From Litorimonas cladophorae (lineage in GTDB: Bacteria; Pseudomonadota; Alphaproteobacteria; Caulobacterales; Maricaulaceae): 64,000 nt of DNA. Shown piece by piece: positions 19,602-29,944 of this stretch; within the stretch, counting starts at the first letter, position 1; each line of letters starts with the position of its first letter. The stretch is from contig NZ_BMYV01000001.1 in assembly GCF_014652455.1 (NCBI RefSeq), forward strand, positions 930,001-994,000, read 5' to 3'. The notes under the pieces are model-generated. The model worked only from the letters and a program-made list of their open reading frames with translations, had not been told where the DNA came from and ran no database searches. A program made the translations under genes and the position numbers.

Positions 19602-21134
19602 TTAACCGGCAAAGTTTTCCGTGAAGGATTTGAGCACGTCTTTGATCTTTTGCTCGATCTCATCCGTGAGCTTCTTACCTGTTGCGATGTCAGAAAGCAG
19701 AGATTTCTGCTCGCCACGCAAATGCGCGAGTAATTTGGCTTCATATTTCTGGACATCACCAACAGCGATACCATCAATATATCCACGCGTACCCGCATAA
19801 AGCACGACAACTTGCTCTTCCACCTGAAGCGGTGAGAACTGAGGCTGCTTTAAGAGTTCTGTCAAACGTTCACCCCGCGCCAAGAGTGCCTGTGTAGACG
19901 CATCAAGATCGGAACCAAACTGCGCAAAGGCGGCCATTTCACGGTACTGAGCGAGCTCGCCTTTAATGGGACCCGCGACCTGTTTCATCGCTTTAATCTG
20001 CGCTGAGGAGCCAACACGGGACACGGATAAACCGACGTTAAGAGCAGGACGAATACCTTGGAAGAACAAATCAGTTTCCAAGAAAATCTGACCATCTGTA
20101 ATCGAAATCACGTTTGTCGGAATAAACGCCGAGACGTCGTTACCTTGAGTTTCAATAATCGGCAACGCAGTCAAAGAACCGCCGCCATTTGCTTCATTCA
20201 GCTTCGCTGCACGCTCAAGAAGACGGGAGTGAAGATAGAAAACGTCACCCGGATAAGCTTCGCGGCCCGGAGGACGACGCAGCAGAAGGGACATTTGACG
20301 ATATGCGACCGCTTGCTTGGAAAGATCATCATAAATGATTAAGCCATGCATGCCATTGTCACGGAAATATTCACCCATCGCACAACCCGCGAATGGCGCG
20401 AGATACTGCAGAGGGGCAGGTTCAGAAGCTGAAGCAACAACGATGATGGAGTAATCCATTGCGCCATTCTCTTCGAGAGTCTTTACCAGAGACGCAACTG
20501 TTGAGCGCTTCTGGCCGATAACGACATAGATACAATATAGCTTATCATTATCACGGTCTTCGTCGAAGGCCGCTTTCTGGTTGATGATCGCATCAACCGC
20601 TACAGCAGTTTTACCAGTTTGGCGGTCACCAATGATAAGTTCGCGCTGACCACGCCCAACCGGGATAAGCGCGTCAATCGCTTTGATACCAGTTTGCACA
20701 GGCTCATGAACACCCTTGCGCGGCATGATGCCTGGCGCTTTGACGTCAACTCGGCGGCGCTCTGTCGCCTCGATCGGGCCCTTACCATCAATTGGCTCGC
20801 CAAGTGGGTTTACGACGCGTCCAAGTAGGCCTTTTCCGACAGGTACATCCACGATTTCGCCGAGACGCTTAACTGTGTCGCCTTCTTTAATGCCGCGGTC
20901 ATCGCCGAAAATAACAACGCCAACGTTGTCAGTTTCAAGGTTCAGAGCCATACCCTTGATTCCACCTGGGAATTCAACCATTTCACCAGCGCGGACATTG
21001 TCCAACCCGTAAATACGAGCAATACCATCACCGACGGAGAGCACTTGCCCGACGTCGGAGACTTTGGCTTCTTTACCAAAGCCCTTAATCTGTTTTTTGA
21101 GGATCGTGGAGATCTCTGCGGCGCGAATGTCCAT
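19602..21134 (-). CDS. atpA: ATP synthase F1 subunit alpha
   Basis: A 510-residue non-catalytic nucleotide-binding subunit with Walker A GDRQTGKT, the N-terminal [16 protein letters not shown] and the C-terminal LPQ-like [20 protein letters not shown] region. Length is normal. It lies 15 bp after atpH in the order H-A-G-D-C. Genes for the Fo part (a, b, b', c) are not here, as usual in alphaproteobacteria where Fo is encoded elsewhere. Confidence 0.98.
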   Translation of the reverse strand: MDIRAAEISTILKKQIKGFGKEAKVSDVGQVLSVGDGIARIYGLDNVRAGEMVEFPGGIKGMALNLETDNVGVVIFGDDRGIKEGDTVKRLGEIVDVPVGKGLLGRVVNPLGEPIDGKGPIEATERRRVDVKAPGIMPRKGVHEPVQTGIKAIDALIPVGRGQRELIIGDRQTGKTAVAVDAIINQKAAFDEDRDNDKLYCIYVVIGQKRSTVASLVKTLEENGAMDYSIIVVASASEPAPLQYLAPFAGCAMGEYFRDNGMHGLIIYDDLSKQAVAYRQMSLLLRRPPGREAYPGDVFYLHSRLLERAAKLNEANGGGSLTALPIIETQGNDVSAFIPTNVISITDGQIFLETDLFFQGIRPALNVGLSVSRVGSSAQIKAMKQVAGPIKGELAQYREMAAFAQFGSDLDASTQALLARGERLTELLKQPQFSPLQVEEQVVVLYAGTRGYIDGIAVGDVQKYEAKLLAHLRGEQKSLLSDIATGKKLTDEIEQKIKDVLKSFTENFAG

Positions 21135-21149
21135 AACTTACAGGTCCTC

Positions 21150-21707
21150 TTATGCTTCTTTGAGGGCGAGACGGAGATCCTCAAGTTTTGTCTTGAGGGA
21201 ACTGTCATAAAGTCGAGAGCCGATACGAACGACGAATCCGCCGATCAGATCGGGATCAACCGATGTTTCAACATCGACCGGACGGCCGAGTGTCTTCTTG
21301 AGCTGCGATTTAATCGCAGTAATTTGGGCCGCCGTCAATTTGGCGGCGGATGTCACTTTGGCGACTTGGGTACCGCGACGACGCGCGACCATTTCATTAA
21401 AGGCCGCAATAATACCGGGAAGATCAGCCGCTCTGCGGTTACCGACAACAGTACCGATGAACTGTTGGGTCAATGGCGAGAATTTTGCCTTCTTAGTGAC
21501 AGCAGAGATCGCAGCAACCTTGTCTTCAGTGGAAAACACTGGGCTTTCAGCAAGCGCCTGAAGATCGCCACTTGAGTCATACATCGACTTAAACGATTTA
21601 ATGTCTTTCTCGACACGCGGGAGCGCTTTGGCCTCTTCCGCAAGTTCAAGAAGTGCGAGGGCGTAGCGTCGTGGTGCTTCACCTGTGATGACGTCGGTAT
21701 CGGACAA
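21150..21707 (-). CDS. atpH: ATP synthase F1 subunit delta
   Basis: A 185-residue subunit that links F1 to the peripheral stalk. RRYALALLELAEEAKALPRVEKDI at the N-terminus and VDPDLIGGFVVRIGSRLYDSSLKTKL at the C-terminus are the family signature. The start is a TTG at 21707, with AGGA about 10 nt upstream on the minus strand; no ATG fits. It is the first gene of the operon, with a 230-bp upstream gap that carries an inverted repeat at 21843-21868. Confidence 0.95.
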   Translation of the reverse strand: MSDTDVITGEAPRRYALALLELAEEAKALPRVEKDIKSFKSMYDSSGDLQALAESPVFSTEDKVAAISAVTKKAKFSPLTQQFIGTVVGNRRAADLPGIIAAFNEMVARRRGTQVAKVTSAAKLTAAQITAIKSQLKKTLGRPVDVETSVDPDLIGGFVVRIGSRLYDSSLKTKLEDLRLALKEA

Positions 21708-21842
21708 GACGGGTCAATCCTGAGCTATGGCGGACGCACAAAACGTGCCGTTGAATACTGGAGTTCAAGGGGTCGGAAGTAGGACCTTTCCCTCAATCGG
21801 GCGGGCCTTAGCAGGGAAAAAACCGAATGCCAAGGTATGAAT

Positions 21843-21868
21843 CTCGACAGCATGCAGTCCGTGTCGAG
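21843..21868. repeat. Inverted repeat upstream of atpH
   Basis: CTCGACA and TGTCGAG form a perfect 7-bp inverted repeat with a 12-nt spacer that itself contains GCATGC. It lies about 140 bp before the atpH start, in the divergent gap between the atp operon and a small membrane protein gene. It could be an operator or a leader hairpin; no -10/-35 pair was convincing. Confidence 0.45.
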
Positions 21869-21937
21869 TTTGCCACATCTACCCCTCTGCGAAGACGCTT
21901 GGCTTGACATATTTCACTCAATCTTGCCAATCAACGC

Positions 21938-22273
21938 ATGTTTAAGCAATCGATTGCTCTTTTTAGAGCTAGAAATGATTCCACCCTCGCGAAGGCGGTC
22001 GCAGCTGACATAATAGTCGATGGCGCTATTGGGCGGTTTGGCTGGCCTATCACTTTGGCAAAATTTTGGATGTGTGTTGCGCTCCTAGCGTCAATACTGC
22101 TTGCTGCTCTCCTCCTTTGGTTGGGACTCGCAGGCCACTGGGCCTTTTGGTTTCCGTCGGTTATTCCTTTAGGGCTGAGCTACCTCATTCTAAGACTCTG
22201 GCGTGGCATAAATCTAGGCTTGGACAGAGTAAGCTCGCTCGCGAAGTCCCAGTTGAAGAACCTAAAGACCTAG
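21938..22273 (+). CDS. Small two-helix membrane protein, unknown function
   Basis: A 111-residue protein. Two hydrophobic segments (about 43-66 and 69-87: FWMCVALLASILLAALLLWLGL and WAFWFPSVIPLGLSYLIL) are flanked by a charged N-terminus and a basic C-terminal tail. I do not recognise the family. It is divergent from the atp operon, but it does not look like AtpI. TTGACA at 21904-21909 is a possible -35 with no clear -10. It is probably real because codon usage and length are reasonable and the gap would otherwise be empty. Confidence 0.55.
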   Translation: MFKQSIALFRARNDSTLAKAVAADIIVDGAIGRFGWPITLAKFWMCVALLASILLAALLLWLGLAGHWAFWFPSVIPLGLSYLILRLWRGINLGLDRVSSLAKSQLKNLKT

Positions 22274-22342
22274 AAACTATCGACGCCGCCAAAACCTTAG
22301 AGACTCCCAGTTCCCGACACTCAGGTTTATCAAAATCTAGGC

Positions 22343-22373
22343 ATAAAAAAAAGCGGCCCCGAGAGGCCGCTTT
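22343..22373 (-). terminator. Terminator of the TonB-dependent receptor gene
   Basis: AAAGCGGCC (22350-22358) pairs with GGCCGCTTT (22365-22373). On the minus strand the stem runs into eight T residues. It lies 23 bp past the receptor stop and may also serve the convergent small membrane protein gene. Confidence 0.85.
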
Positions 22374-22395
22374 CGTATTCTAAAGTTTAGTTGAC

Positions 22396-25300
22396 TTACA
22401 ACTTAACGTTCAAGCCGACGAACAAGAAACGACCTGTGTCATAGACACCTGGGTACGTGTTGTTGTTGCCGTTGATCGCTGGGCCAGAAGACACAGAAAT
22501 TGGGAACGCATCTTCAAAGACGTTGTTCACACCCGCGCGGGCTGTGATTCCGTCGAGGAATTCCCAAGAACCGGACACGTCGATGTAGTTTGCTGCATCG
22601 AGTTTGCCTTCGTTTGGTGAGTCAGGGTTACCTTCGTTAGTAACACTACCGAAATGACGCCAGCTGACGTTTACGCCAAGGCCTTCAACGGGTGTGTTCC
22701 AAGTTGCAACTGCACGGTGACGATAATCAGCTGTTGGCTGACCACAGTTACCAACAAACTTACCTTCACACTGATCAGTTTCCGCACCAAGGAATGGTGT
22801 GAAGTCTGATGCTGTCAGGATTGTTGAAGCATACTGAAGACCAAAGTCACCAAGACCATCAACGTCGAATGCATAGTTAGCTTGTAGATCGAAACCGTTT
22901 GTTGCGATTGACGCAGCATTCAAGTTTGTCAACTGGAAGCCAATTCCTGGGCCAGATGCGTTCAAAGAACCAGCACCATCACGTTGGATCAGGTCACAGA
23001 AGACAGCCTCGCCAGTTTCCAAACATCCATCAAGAATGTTCTGCGAACCGATACCGGAGACGATTGCGTCATCAATTGTGATGTCGAAATAATCAACAGA
23101 AGCGGAGAAACCAGGAAGGAAACCAGGTGTGAAGACACCACCGATTGTGAATGTGTCGGACGTTTCTGGTGTCAGATTTGGGTTACCACCGAAGAGGCCC
23201 TGTGTCTGACCAGCGGCAATATCAGGAATACCTGCATTGTACTGAGCCAAAGATACGCCTGTGTTTGCACAAGCTGCAGCCGAAGCAAGCGGAGTTGTTG
23301 TCGACGTGCTGGAGCACGGGTCAAACACTGTGTTGCCAGCTGAATCTGTACCAGCTTCGGAAAGCTCAGGAAGACCAGTTGACTGACCTGTAAACAGCTC
23401 AACAACGTTTGGTGCACGAACAGCGCGCTGGAACTGACCACGGAATGACAAATCATTGGTAGGAGCCCATGTGAGCTGTAGACCATATGTGTCTGTGCTG
23501 AAGCTGTTGGAAACGCCGTTGCCGCTCACGTCGTAGTCGGAATAACGATATTGACCGTTAAATACGAGCTCTTCGACGAATGGCATTCCTGTGACGAGTG
23601 GAATTTCGATCTCGCCAAAGATTTCGAGAACGTCAAGTTCACCAGCCACTGGAAGTGTCGGGCCACCAACGCCTGTGAAACCACCATCAGCGCGCTGGCT
23701 GATTTGGTCAGGACGTGCTTCTAGACCGTCGTTACGATACTCTGCACCGATCAAGAAACCAACGCCTGTACCTTCCGCATACGGAGATACAAAACCGTAG
23801 TTAGACAAGTCAGCCTGAGCGTTTGCACCAAAGACAAGCTGATCTGTTTGACCAGTTGTAATGCCGACGCCTTGGATGAAGTTAAGCGCGTCTTGCGAAA
23901 CAAGGCTTTCACCATTCGGGCCACGCTGGAAGATGTTGTAAGGTACACAACCGTTAGATTGATCGAAACAAACAGCGTTGCCGTTTGCATCTGTCACAAC
24001 GTCGATGGCTTGAGCCAAGTTGTCGATCAAGAAGTCATTCGTGGATGTATCCTGGTCTTTTGTTTTGGAATACTGACCAAAGACTTCGTAGTCCCAGAAT
24101 TCAGCGAACGAACCGCGTGCACCACCAACCAAACGCATGGCTTGGTTTTCAAGGCGGGAATTACGTGAACCACCTTCTACGTTACGGTGAGTTGCGGTAA
24201 TTCCGCCGATCAATGCACGTGAACCATCTGGGTTCAAACCAGTTGCGATTTGATCAGGTGTACAAAGTAGGACAGCTTCTGCTGCTGTACGACCATCTTC
24301 AGTAACTGGCGTTCCGAGAAGCGGGTTGTCACAGTTGATGCTGCGCTGGAAGAAACCGAATGAAGCAGATGGCGCGATTTGTGCGTCAGATGTCGACTCA
24401 GTGAAGCCCATGTCCAAGAAGAGTTCATGACCATCGACGATTTCGTAGTTTGCTTTTGTGTAAAGCTGGAAACGTTCGGAAGGGCGTTGGAAGTAGTTTG
24501 ACGCACCAAAGTTATATGTTTCAGCTGGTCCACCAGCAAACGGTGTGAATGTTCCGTCTTCCTGCTGGAAGAAGTCTGTACCGCCAAAATCAGAGATGTT
24601 GTTGAAACGACGGAAGTTTGACGAACCGACACAACCAAAACCGTTCACTGAGCCACTACCCAATGTACATGCTGAACCTACGCGGTCAGCACCGATGATG
24701 TCGTTACGGTTTTGATAGGAAGCGAAACCAACAATGTTACCGCGTCCGCCGTCAACATTTGTACCGAAAGTTACAGAGCCTGTAATTTCTTCGCCATCTG
24801 TGACGCTACCAGGAACAGGCACTTCAGCTGCTCTTAGAACATCTTTAAAGATTGACTGACCGCTGTTGCTGCTTTGAGCAAAACCGTACTGAACGTCGAG
24901 CTCAACGCCCTCGAAATCGTCTTTAAGGATGAAGTTAACAACACCAGAAACCGCGTCAGAACCGTAAACAGCCGATGCACCACCGGTAAGAACGTCGATA
25001 CGCTCTACAAGGTTTGTTGGAACGAGGTCCAAGTTAACCGCGATAGAAGAGGAATCACCGTATGGAAGACGGCGACCGTCGATCAATGTCAACGTACGCT
25101 GTGCGCCCAAACCGCGAAGGTCAAGTTGTGCTGTACCCGAAGCGCCGTTTGACTGCTCGGATGTCTGAGCAGCAGAAATCTGCGGCAAAGAGTTTGTAAG
25201 GTCTTCAATGTTCACGATACCGCGAGCGCTGATTTCACCAGCATCAATTGACAGAACAGGCTGAGCCGCTGTCAAGTTTGGGTTCACGTTCAAACGTGTA

Positions 25301-25419
25301 CCTGTTGTTACGACAACATCTTCATCACTATCTTGTGCGTATGTTGGCGCGGCTGTTGCCATCATCAAGCTGAATGAAACAGCTGATAATAACAGTTTGG
25401 ATTTTGTTGACATTTTCAT
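22396..25419 (-). CDS. TonB-dependent outer-membrane receptor
   Basis: A 1007-residue receptor. The signal peptide ends at about APTYAQ, followed by a TonB-box-like stretch (DEDVVVTTGTR), the plug (ISARGIVNIEDLTNSLPQIS, LDLRGLGAQRTLTLIDGRR, GSDAVSGVVNFILK) and a long barrel ending in FLFVGLNVKL. Several predicted loops carry cysteine pairs (for example CTLGSGSVNGFGC, CFDQSNGC, CLETGEAVFC), suggesting disulfide-stabilised extracellular loops. Receptors of this size in this group take up large substrates such as peptides or glycans as well as siderophores; the ligand cannot be told. No FecR/sigma pair or transport genes flank it. A leader hairpin (25445-25459) and an inverted repeat (25528-25549) lie upstream. 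Confidence 0.95.
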   Translation of the reverse strand: MKMSTKSKLLLSAVSFSLMMATAAPTYAQDSDEDVVVTTGTRLNVNPNLTAAQPVLSIDAGEISARGIVNIEDLTNSLPQISAAQTSEQSNGASGTAQLDLRGLGAQRTLTLIDGRRLPYGDSSSIAVNLDLVPTNLVERIDVLTGGASAVYGSDAVSGVVNFILKDDFEGVELDVQYGFAQSSNSGQSIFKDVLRAAEVPVPGSVTDGEEITGSVTFGTNVDGGRGNIVGFASYQNRNDIIGADRVGSACTLGSGSVNGFGCVGSSNFRRFNNISDFGGTDFFQQEDGTFTPFAGGPAETYNFGASNYFQRPSERFQLYTKANYEIVDGHELFLDMGFTESTSDAQIAPSASFGFFQRSINCDNPLLGTPVTEDGRTAAEAVLLCTPDQIATGLNPDGSRALIGGITATHRNVEGGSRNSRLENQAMRLVGGARGSFAEFWDYEVFGQYSKTKDQDTSTNDFLIDNLAQAIDVVTDANGNAVCFDQSNGCVPYNIFQRGPNGESLVSQDALNFIQGVGITTGQTDQLVFGANAQADLSNYGFVSPYAEGTGVGFLIGAEYRNDGLEARPDQISQRADGGFTGVGGPTLPVAGELDVLEIFGEIEIPLVTGMPFVEELVFNGQYRYSDYDVSGNGVSNSFSTDTYGLQLTWAPTNDLSFRGQFQRAVRAPNVVELFTGQSTGLPELSEAGTDSAGNTVFDPCSSTSTTTPLASAAACANTGVSLAQYNAGIPDIAAGQTQGLFGGNPNLTPETSDTFTIGGVFTPGFLPGFSASVDYFDITIDDAIVSGIGSQNILDGCLETGEAVFCDLIQRDGAGSLNASGPGIGFQLTNLNAASIATNGFDLQANYAFDVDGLGDFGLQYASTILTASDFTPFLGAETDQCEGKFVGNCGQPTADYRHRAVATWNTPVEGLGVNVSWRHFGSVTNEGNPDSPNEGKLDAANYIDVSGSWEFLDGITARAGVNNVFEDAFPISVSSGPAINGNNNTYPGVYDTGRFLFVGLNVKL

Positions 25420-25527
25420 GTGTGCAAAACTTCCCTTTGTGTTTCCTGGAAAACCCAGGTGTTAGCGGCGCGAGCCTCTCCCACGACGCAGTTGGGGGTG
25501 TCGCTATGACAGAAACTTAATGTCTTC

Positions 25528-25549
25528 AATTTGAAACCGCATTCAAATT
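25528..25549. promoter_or_regulatory. Operator-like palindrome upstream of the TonB-dependent receptor
   Basis: AATTTGAA and TTCAAATT form a perfect 8-bp inverted repeat separated by 6 nt, 109 bp before the receptor ATG. A TTGACA on the minus strand lies at 25579-25584. The spacing suits a dimeric repressor site overlapping or just downstream of a promoter. The regulator is unknown. Confidence 0.45.
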
Positions 25550-25636
25550 ACGGAATTGCGGATTTTTTTCATCGACTGTGTCAAATCTGCACCACCAACA
25601 TCGAAAATGTCACAAATATGGACTTTTCCGCGAAAG

Positions 25637-27826
25637 CTACATGAAACTTTGAGGGTCGATATCAATTTGAATTTTATATTTCGACGCTGTGCGAATCTTT
25701 GAACGCCAAGTCGCCATATATTTGGATAAGTTTACGCTTGCCTCAGCCTGAACAAATAGTCTGCGCCTGAACATTCCGCGCAATCGCCCAATGGGCGCCT
25801 CACTTGGCCCCAATATTTCAATACCATCGGCGCGTGGGGCCGCGGCTAAAAATTTCTTCGCCAATGCATCAACTTTGGCCGCTTCTGGCCCCCAGAAGAT
25901 AACTGCGGCCAACTTGCCATAAGGCGGCAACCCCAACATTTCTCGCATAGCCAGTTCTACACCGATAAACATTTCACGATCCCCCGCCGCCAATGCAACG
26001 AGCGCCTCGTGTTCGGGTTGATGGGTCTGAATGAGCGCATGCCCCGGCTTGTCCGCTCGCCCTGCGCGGCCTGCGACTTGGACCAGGGTTTGATAAGTGC
26101 GTTCACCAGCCCTTGGATCTCCGCCCGCCAGACCCAAATCCCCATCTACGACACCGACAAATGTAAGTTTCGGAAAGTTATGCCCTTTCACCACCATCTG
26201 GGTCCCAACCAGAATGTCGATTTCGCCCTGCTCCATACGACGCATGCGCTCTGCAAGTTCAGCTGGATTCCCAGCGGTATCAGAAGACAGTATTTCCACA
26301 CGCGCATTAGGAAACGCCTCTTGCGCCTCCTCAGCCACCCGTTCGACACCTGGCCCGACCGATGTCAGGCTATCCTCTGTGTGACACTTGGGGCATTCGC
26401 GCGGCATGGGCATAGAGAACCCTGTGAGATGGCACATCGCGCGCCCCGTGCGTTTGTGCTGAACAAGCCAACTATCCGTATCAGGACTTTTCAACTTTTC
26501 CCCGCAGGACCGGCAAATAATAAGCGGCGCGTACCCTCTGCGGTTAAGGTACAATAATGCTTGCTCCCCGCGGGCCGTCACAACATCTATTGCGTCGAGC
26601 AAAGGCTGCGAGAGGAACTTACCCTTCTCAGGGACATGTTCTTTGAGATCCACCAGACCAATTTCCGGCAGCACCGCGGCGCCTGGTCTTTCTGGTAATA
26701 TGATATGGGCGAATTTACCGTTTCGCGCATTATGCAGTGACTCCAGACTTGGCGTGGCGGATGCCAAGATGACGCTATGTCCGCTGAGATGGGCGCGCAC
26801 AACGGCCATATCTCGGGCATTATATATAACACCCTCTTCTTGTTTGTAGGACGTGTCATGCTCTTCATCGACGACGATCAGGCCTAGTTTAGGAAACGGA
26901 AGGTATAAGGCAGACCGAGCCCCTACGACCAATTTGCATCGCCCTTGGGCGACCTCACGCCAAACGCGGCGACGAGCGGCTTCGCCCATTTGGGAATGCC
27001 AACTCGCGGGTTCAGCGCCGAACCGTTCAGCAAACCGACGTAACCCTGCTTGGGTCAACGCAATTTCTGGTACAAGGATGAGGCATTGTTTCCCACGTCG
27101 GAGAGCTTCTGCCACAGCTTCGAAATAGACTTCTGTTTTGCCAGACCCAGTCACTCCATCTAGAAGTGACACATTGAAGCGACCTGTTCGGATCTGTGCA
27201 GCTAAATCCTCCCCCGCTTCTTTTTGCCCGATTGTCAGCTCCCGACCCAAAAGGTCCGCGTCCGGTTCAGGGAAAGGTGGATCAACAGGCCCGCTCTCGG
27301 CGACTAGCCCTCCCGCCTTCACCAAACCTTTAACAACCCCTGTTGAAACCCCAGCCCGCGCCGCCGCCTCAGAAGCTCTAGCCGGCCACGGCCCACCTTC
27401 GCGCAACACAGCCGCACGTGACGGGGTAAGATTTTTCGGCGAATTTCCACTCGGGCGATACAGCGTCACGATCGCTGACGGGTCCAGCGCTTTATAATTT
27501 CGTATGACCATCCGCAGGACATTTCCAAGCGATGCGCCATTGTAACGTGCAGTCCAATCAATGAAGTCTAACATATCGGGAGACAGGGGACGCGTCGCCT
27601 TACGATCGACAATGGATTTAAGCTCTCGACCGGGCTCAGCCGTCCCAAAGCCCCAAACGACACCTAGCTTCATTTGCTTACCGATAGGCGCGAAGACGAA
27701 ATCCCCACGCGCGAGGTCCAACCCTGCTGGAACAGCATAGTCAAAAGCCGTGGGTACATTCACGGGAAAGAGAATTTGGGCAGTTTGATTCACGTTGGTT
27801 GCGTGATAGCAGGCGATTGAACTCAA
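25637..27826 (-). CDS. priA: Primosomal replication protein N' (helicase PriA)
   Basis: A 729-residue 3'-5' helicase that restarts stalled forks. The N-terminal 3'-binding domain ([14 protein letters not shown]) is followed by Walker A ([12 protein letters not shown]) and the DEEH box ([14 protein letters not shown]). The cysteine-rich insert is altered: CRSC and CPKC remain, but the second zinc site reads SPDT and CHLT where CPxC and CHxC are usual. Start is TTG 27826 with GAAGG at 27835-27839; a GTG at 27793 is an alternative. The gene is divergent from fsa with only 26 bp between start codons. Confidence 0.95.
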   Translation of the reverse strand: MSSIACYHATNVNQTAQILFPVNVPTAFDYAVPAGLDLARGDFVFAPIGKQMKLGVVWGFGTAEPGRELKSIVDRKATRPLSPDMLDFIDWTARYNGASLGNVLRMVIRNYKALDPSAIVTLYRPSGNSPKNLTPSRAAVLREGGPWPARASEAAARAGVSTGVVKGLVKAGGLVAESGPVDPPFPEPDADLLGRELTIGQKEAGEDLAAQIRTGRFNVSLLDGVTGSGKTEVYFEAVAEALRRGKQCLILVPEIALTQAGLRRFAERFGAEPASWHSQMGEAARRRVWREVAQGRCKLVVGARSALYLPFPKLGLIVVDEEHDTSYKQEEGVIYNARDMAVVRAHLSGHSVILASATPSLESLHNARNGKFAHIILPERPGAAVLPEIGLVDLKEHVPEKGKFLSQPLLDAIDVVTARGEQALLYLNRRGYAPLIICRSCGEKLKSPDTDSWLVQHKRTGRAMCHLTGFSMPMPRECPKCHTEDSLTSVGPGVERVAEEAQEAFPNARVEILSSDTAGNPAELAERMRRMEQGEIDILVGTQMVVKGHNFPKLTFVGVVDGDLGLAGGDPRAGERTYQTLVQVAGRAGRADKPGHALIQTHQPEHEALVALAAGDREMFIGVELAMREMLGLPPYGKLAAVIFWGPEAAKVDALAKKFLAAAPRADGIEILGPSEAPIGRLRGMFRRRLFVQAEASVNLSKYMATWRSKIRTASKYKIQIDIDPQSFM

Positions 27827-27852
27827 CGAACAGACCTTCAGGACATATTCTC

Positions 27853-28506
27853 ATGAAATTCTTTATCGATAGCGCAGACCTCGACGCCATTGCCGAACTT
27901 GCAGACATCGGCCTTGTCGACGGCGTCACCACTAATCCGTCAATTATCGCAAAATCAGGCCGCGACTTCAAAGAAGTCATCGCCGAAATCTGTAAACTCA
28001 CACCAGGTCATGTGTCTGCAGAAGTTATCGCAACAAAAGCTGAAGACATGTTGGCCGAGGGCCGTGAGTTGAGGAAAATTGCTGACAATGTCTGCGTGAA
28101 GCTACCACTCACCATGGAAGGCCTCAAAGCCTGCAACCAAATGACGAAAGAAGAAATTCCGACGAATGTCACGCTTTGCTTCTCTCCAAATCAAGCGCTG
28201 TTGGCCGCCAAAGTTGGGGCGACTTATATTTCGCCCTTTATCGGGCGCTTGGACGACATCACTTTGGACGGTCTTGAGCTGATCGAAGACATCCGTACAA
28301 TTTATGATAATTATGGCTTCGAGACTGAAATTCTCGCCGCATCGATTCGCAATGTAAACCACGTGAAAGACTGCGCTTTAGTCGGCGCGGATGTGATTAC
28401 GGCCCCACCTGCTGTTGTAAAATCCTTAGCGAACCACATCCTGACAGATAAAGGCTTGGAAGGTTTCATGAAAGACTGGAACGCGACAGGCCAATCGATT
28501 CTGTAA
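27853..28506 (+). CDS. fsa: Transaldolase / fructose-6-phosphate aldolase family
   Basis: A 217-residue enzyme of the short transaldolase (TalC/FSA) subfamily. The Schiff-base Lys is in NVCVKLPLT, near residue 86, and [13 protein letters not shown] plus [13 protein letters not shown] are signatures. It acts in the non-oxidative pentose phosphate pathway or cleaves fructose-6-phosphate. The ATG at 27853 is supported by CAGGA at 27839-27843, so an 18-residue upstream extension of the frame is rejected. Its Shine-Dalgarno abuts that of priA on the other strand. Confidence 0.93.
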   Translation: MKFFIDSADLDAIAELADIGLVDGVTTNPSIIAKSGRDFKEVIAEICKLTPGHVSAEVIATKAEDMLAEGRELRKIADNVCVKLPLTMEGLKACNQMTKEEIPTNVTLCFSPNQALLAAKVGATYISPFIGRLDDITLDGLELIEDIRTIYDNYGFETEILAASIRNVNHVKDCALVGADVITAPPAVVKSLANHILTDKGLEGFMKDWNATGQSIL

Positions 28507-28515
28507 ACGGCTTTT

Positions 28516-29229
28516 CTATACTAAACGCGGTCGCCGTCTGCGCGGCCGCGCCACAATCCGGAACCAAAGCAACCCTACGCCGCTCAAGGCGAACAGTAAG
28601 GCGGCGCCACTCGCAAGGCGCAGCCACCAACTGTTGAAATTGTCGTCCCCCGTCACATCCATTATGTGAAATTTCCAAGCCAGATCGAAGACCCGCCAGA
28701 GACGCGTCCTTACGCTGCGAACTTCGGCGGTATCTGGATCCAAATACAGGCGAGTTTTGGCCGCATCATCAAATTTGGCCTGCCAAACAGGTAATGGGCC
28801 ACGATAGTCTTTTGGCGCAATATCGAGCTGTCGAATGTCCAGTAATTTGCCCTCACCTCTATAGGTACTTAAAGCCACCTGTCGAACATCCGAATGGCCC
28901 ACACCATCCCAGTTGAGTCCCGTTCGCGCGTCCAACATAATCGTGCCGTTATCGCCCAATAAAATATAAGCGGGCCGTCCAGCAATATTGGCCAATCGTG
29001 CGCCTGTTAACGCCCCATCATAGGCCGTCATCGCAATTTCAATCGGAATGAGGTCGGTGTCTGTTAACGAAAAGACCTGCTTTTCAACCAAATGCTGCCC
29101 ACGGACTTGATCAATCGGAAAAAGGGTCATGAAAAACCCAGATCCGAACCAAAAAATAATTTGAAGCGAGAGGACCAATCCAGCCCATTTATGAATGCGA
29201 GTGAGATATTTGTTCAAGACACGTGACAT
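28516..29229 (-). CDS. PepSY domain membrane protein
   Basis: A 237-residue protein with an N-terminal membrane helix (IHKWAGLVLSLQIIFWFGSGFF), a periplasmic part of about 150 residues with PepSY-like segments, and a C-terminal helix (LRLASGAALLFALSGVGLLWF) before a basic tail. HKWAGL is the start seen in PepSY-associated TM proteins, many of which are iron-reductase-like or linked to iron uptake. Here the role is unknown. It converges with fsa, 9 nt apart, with no visible terminator between. Confidence 0.75.
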   Translation of the reverse strand: MSRVLNKYLTRIHKWAGLVLSLQIIFWFGSGFFMTLFPIDQVRGQHLVEKQVFSLTDTDLIPIEIAMTAYDGALTGARLANIAGRPAYILLGDNGTIMLDARTGLNWDGVGHSDVRQVALSTYRGEGKLLDIRQLDIAPKDYRGPLPVWQAKFDDAAKTRLYLDPDTAEVRSVRTRLWRVFDLAWKFHIMDVTGDDNFNSWWLRLASGAALLFALSGVGLLWFRIVARPRRRRPRLV

Positions 29230-29350
29230 ATCGATGAATTAGCCCATGAAAATTAACGGTCAAGACGACAAGGCTGAACAGTTTAAAGCTTTCCTAACCC
29301 TAATCGTGCCATTTTGAGGGCCAAACCTATTCTTGTCCGGGCTGACAGAT

Positions 29351-29920
29351 ATGAAAATGAAATTACACTTCCTAACCGCCGCCATTCTTCTGACGGGCTG
29401 CTCCTCTGTTTCCGAGAGCATTCCGACGGTAAAAATCGAGAAACGGCAATCGAAATCAAATGTACAAAACGCGAGTTACATGGTGAATTCGGCGCCTAAC
29501 GAAGCCGCCATGATCTGTGAAACGGACGACATGCGCGCCAACGTCATTGATCAAGATTCCACCAATGATGAGGTCCGCGTCATGGTCGTTCAAGACGGCG
29601 ATAATGAAACTCGTGTATTATCAGAGGTAGAAGTTGATTGTAGAGACTATTACCTTCGCAAATCCCTCACCCCGTCGACCCCGAAGGTTGTTCGTACAGC
29701 GTCCCCGCGCGTCAGACGCGAAGATACGCCCGCGCCAACACGATCGGTGAAAAGAGATAGCCGTTACACTTATATCGTTCAGCGCGGCGACACCGTCTGG
29801 GATATTGCGCGCGAACACTGCACCACCGTAAAAGATATATCTCGGCTAAATGGCTTAGGACGCGCGAATGTCATCGATGTGGGACAAAGATTGAAATTGC
29901 CCGATGCAGATTGCGACTAG
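29351..29920 (+). CDS. LysM domain lipoprotein
   Basis: Starting at ATG 29351 (or 29357), a 189-residue protein begins with a lipoprotein signal (lipobox LLTGC near residue 17). A Ser/Thr/Arg-rich linker leads to a C-terminal LysM domain (YIVQRGDTVWDIAREHCTTV...NVIDVGQRLKLP, residues about 143-187) that binds peptidoglycan glycan strands. It probably sits in the outer membrane facing the wall. The in-frame TTG at 29333 would bury the signal, so it is not used. A bidirectional terminator follows the stop. Confidence 0.88.
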   Translation: MKMKLHFLTAAILLTGCSSVSESIPTVKIEKRQSKSNVQNASYMVNSAPNEAAMICETDDMRANVIDQDSTNDEVRVMVVQDGDNETRVLSEVEVDCRDYYLRKSLTPSTPKVVRTASPRVRREDTPAPTRSVKRDSRYTYIVQRGDTVWDIAREHCTTVKDISRLNGLGRANVIDVGQRLKLPDADCD

Positions 29921-29944
29921 AGTTACCCGAAAGCTCAAAAACAA

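Noticed and set aside
26009-26557. 182-codon frame antisense to priA
   Set aside because: It is a shadow of the priA coding sequence with no ribosome site or recognisable product.
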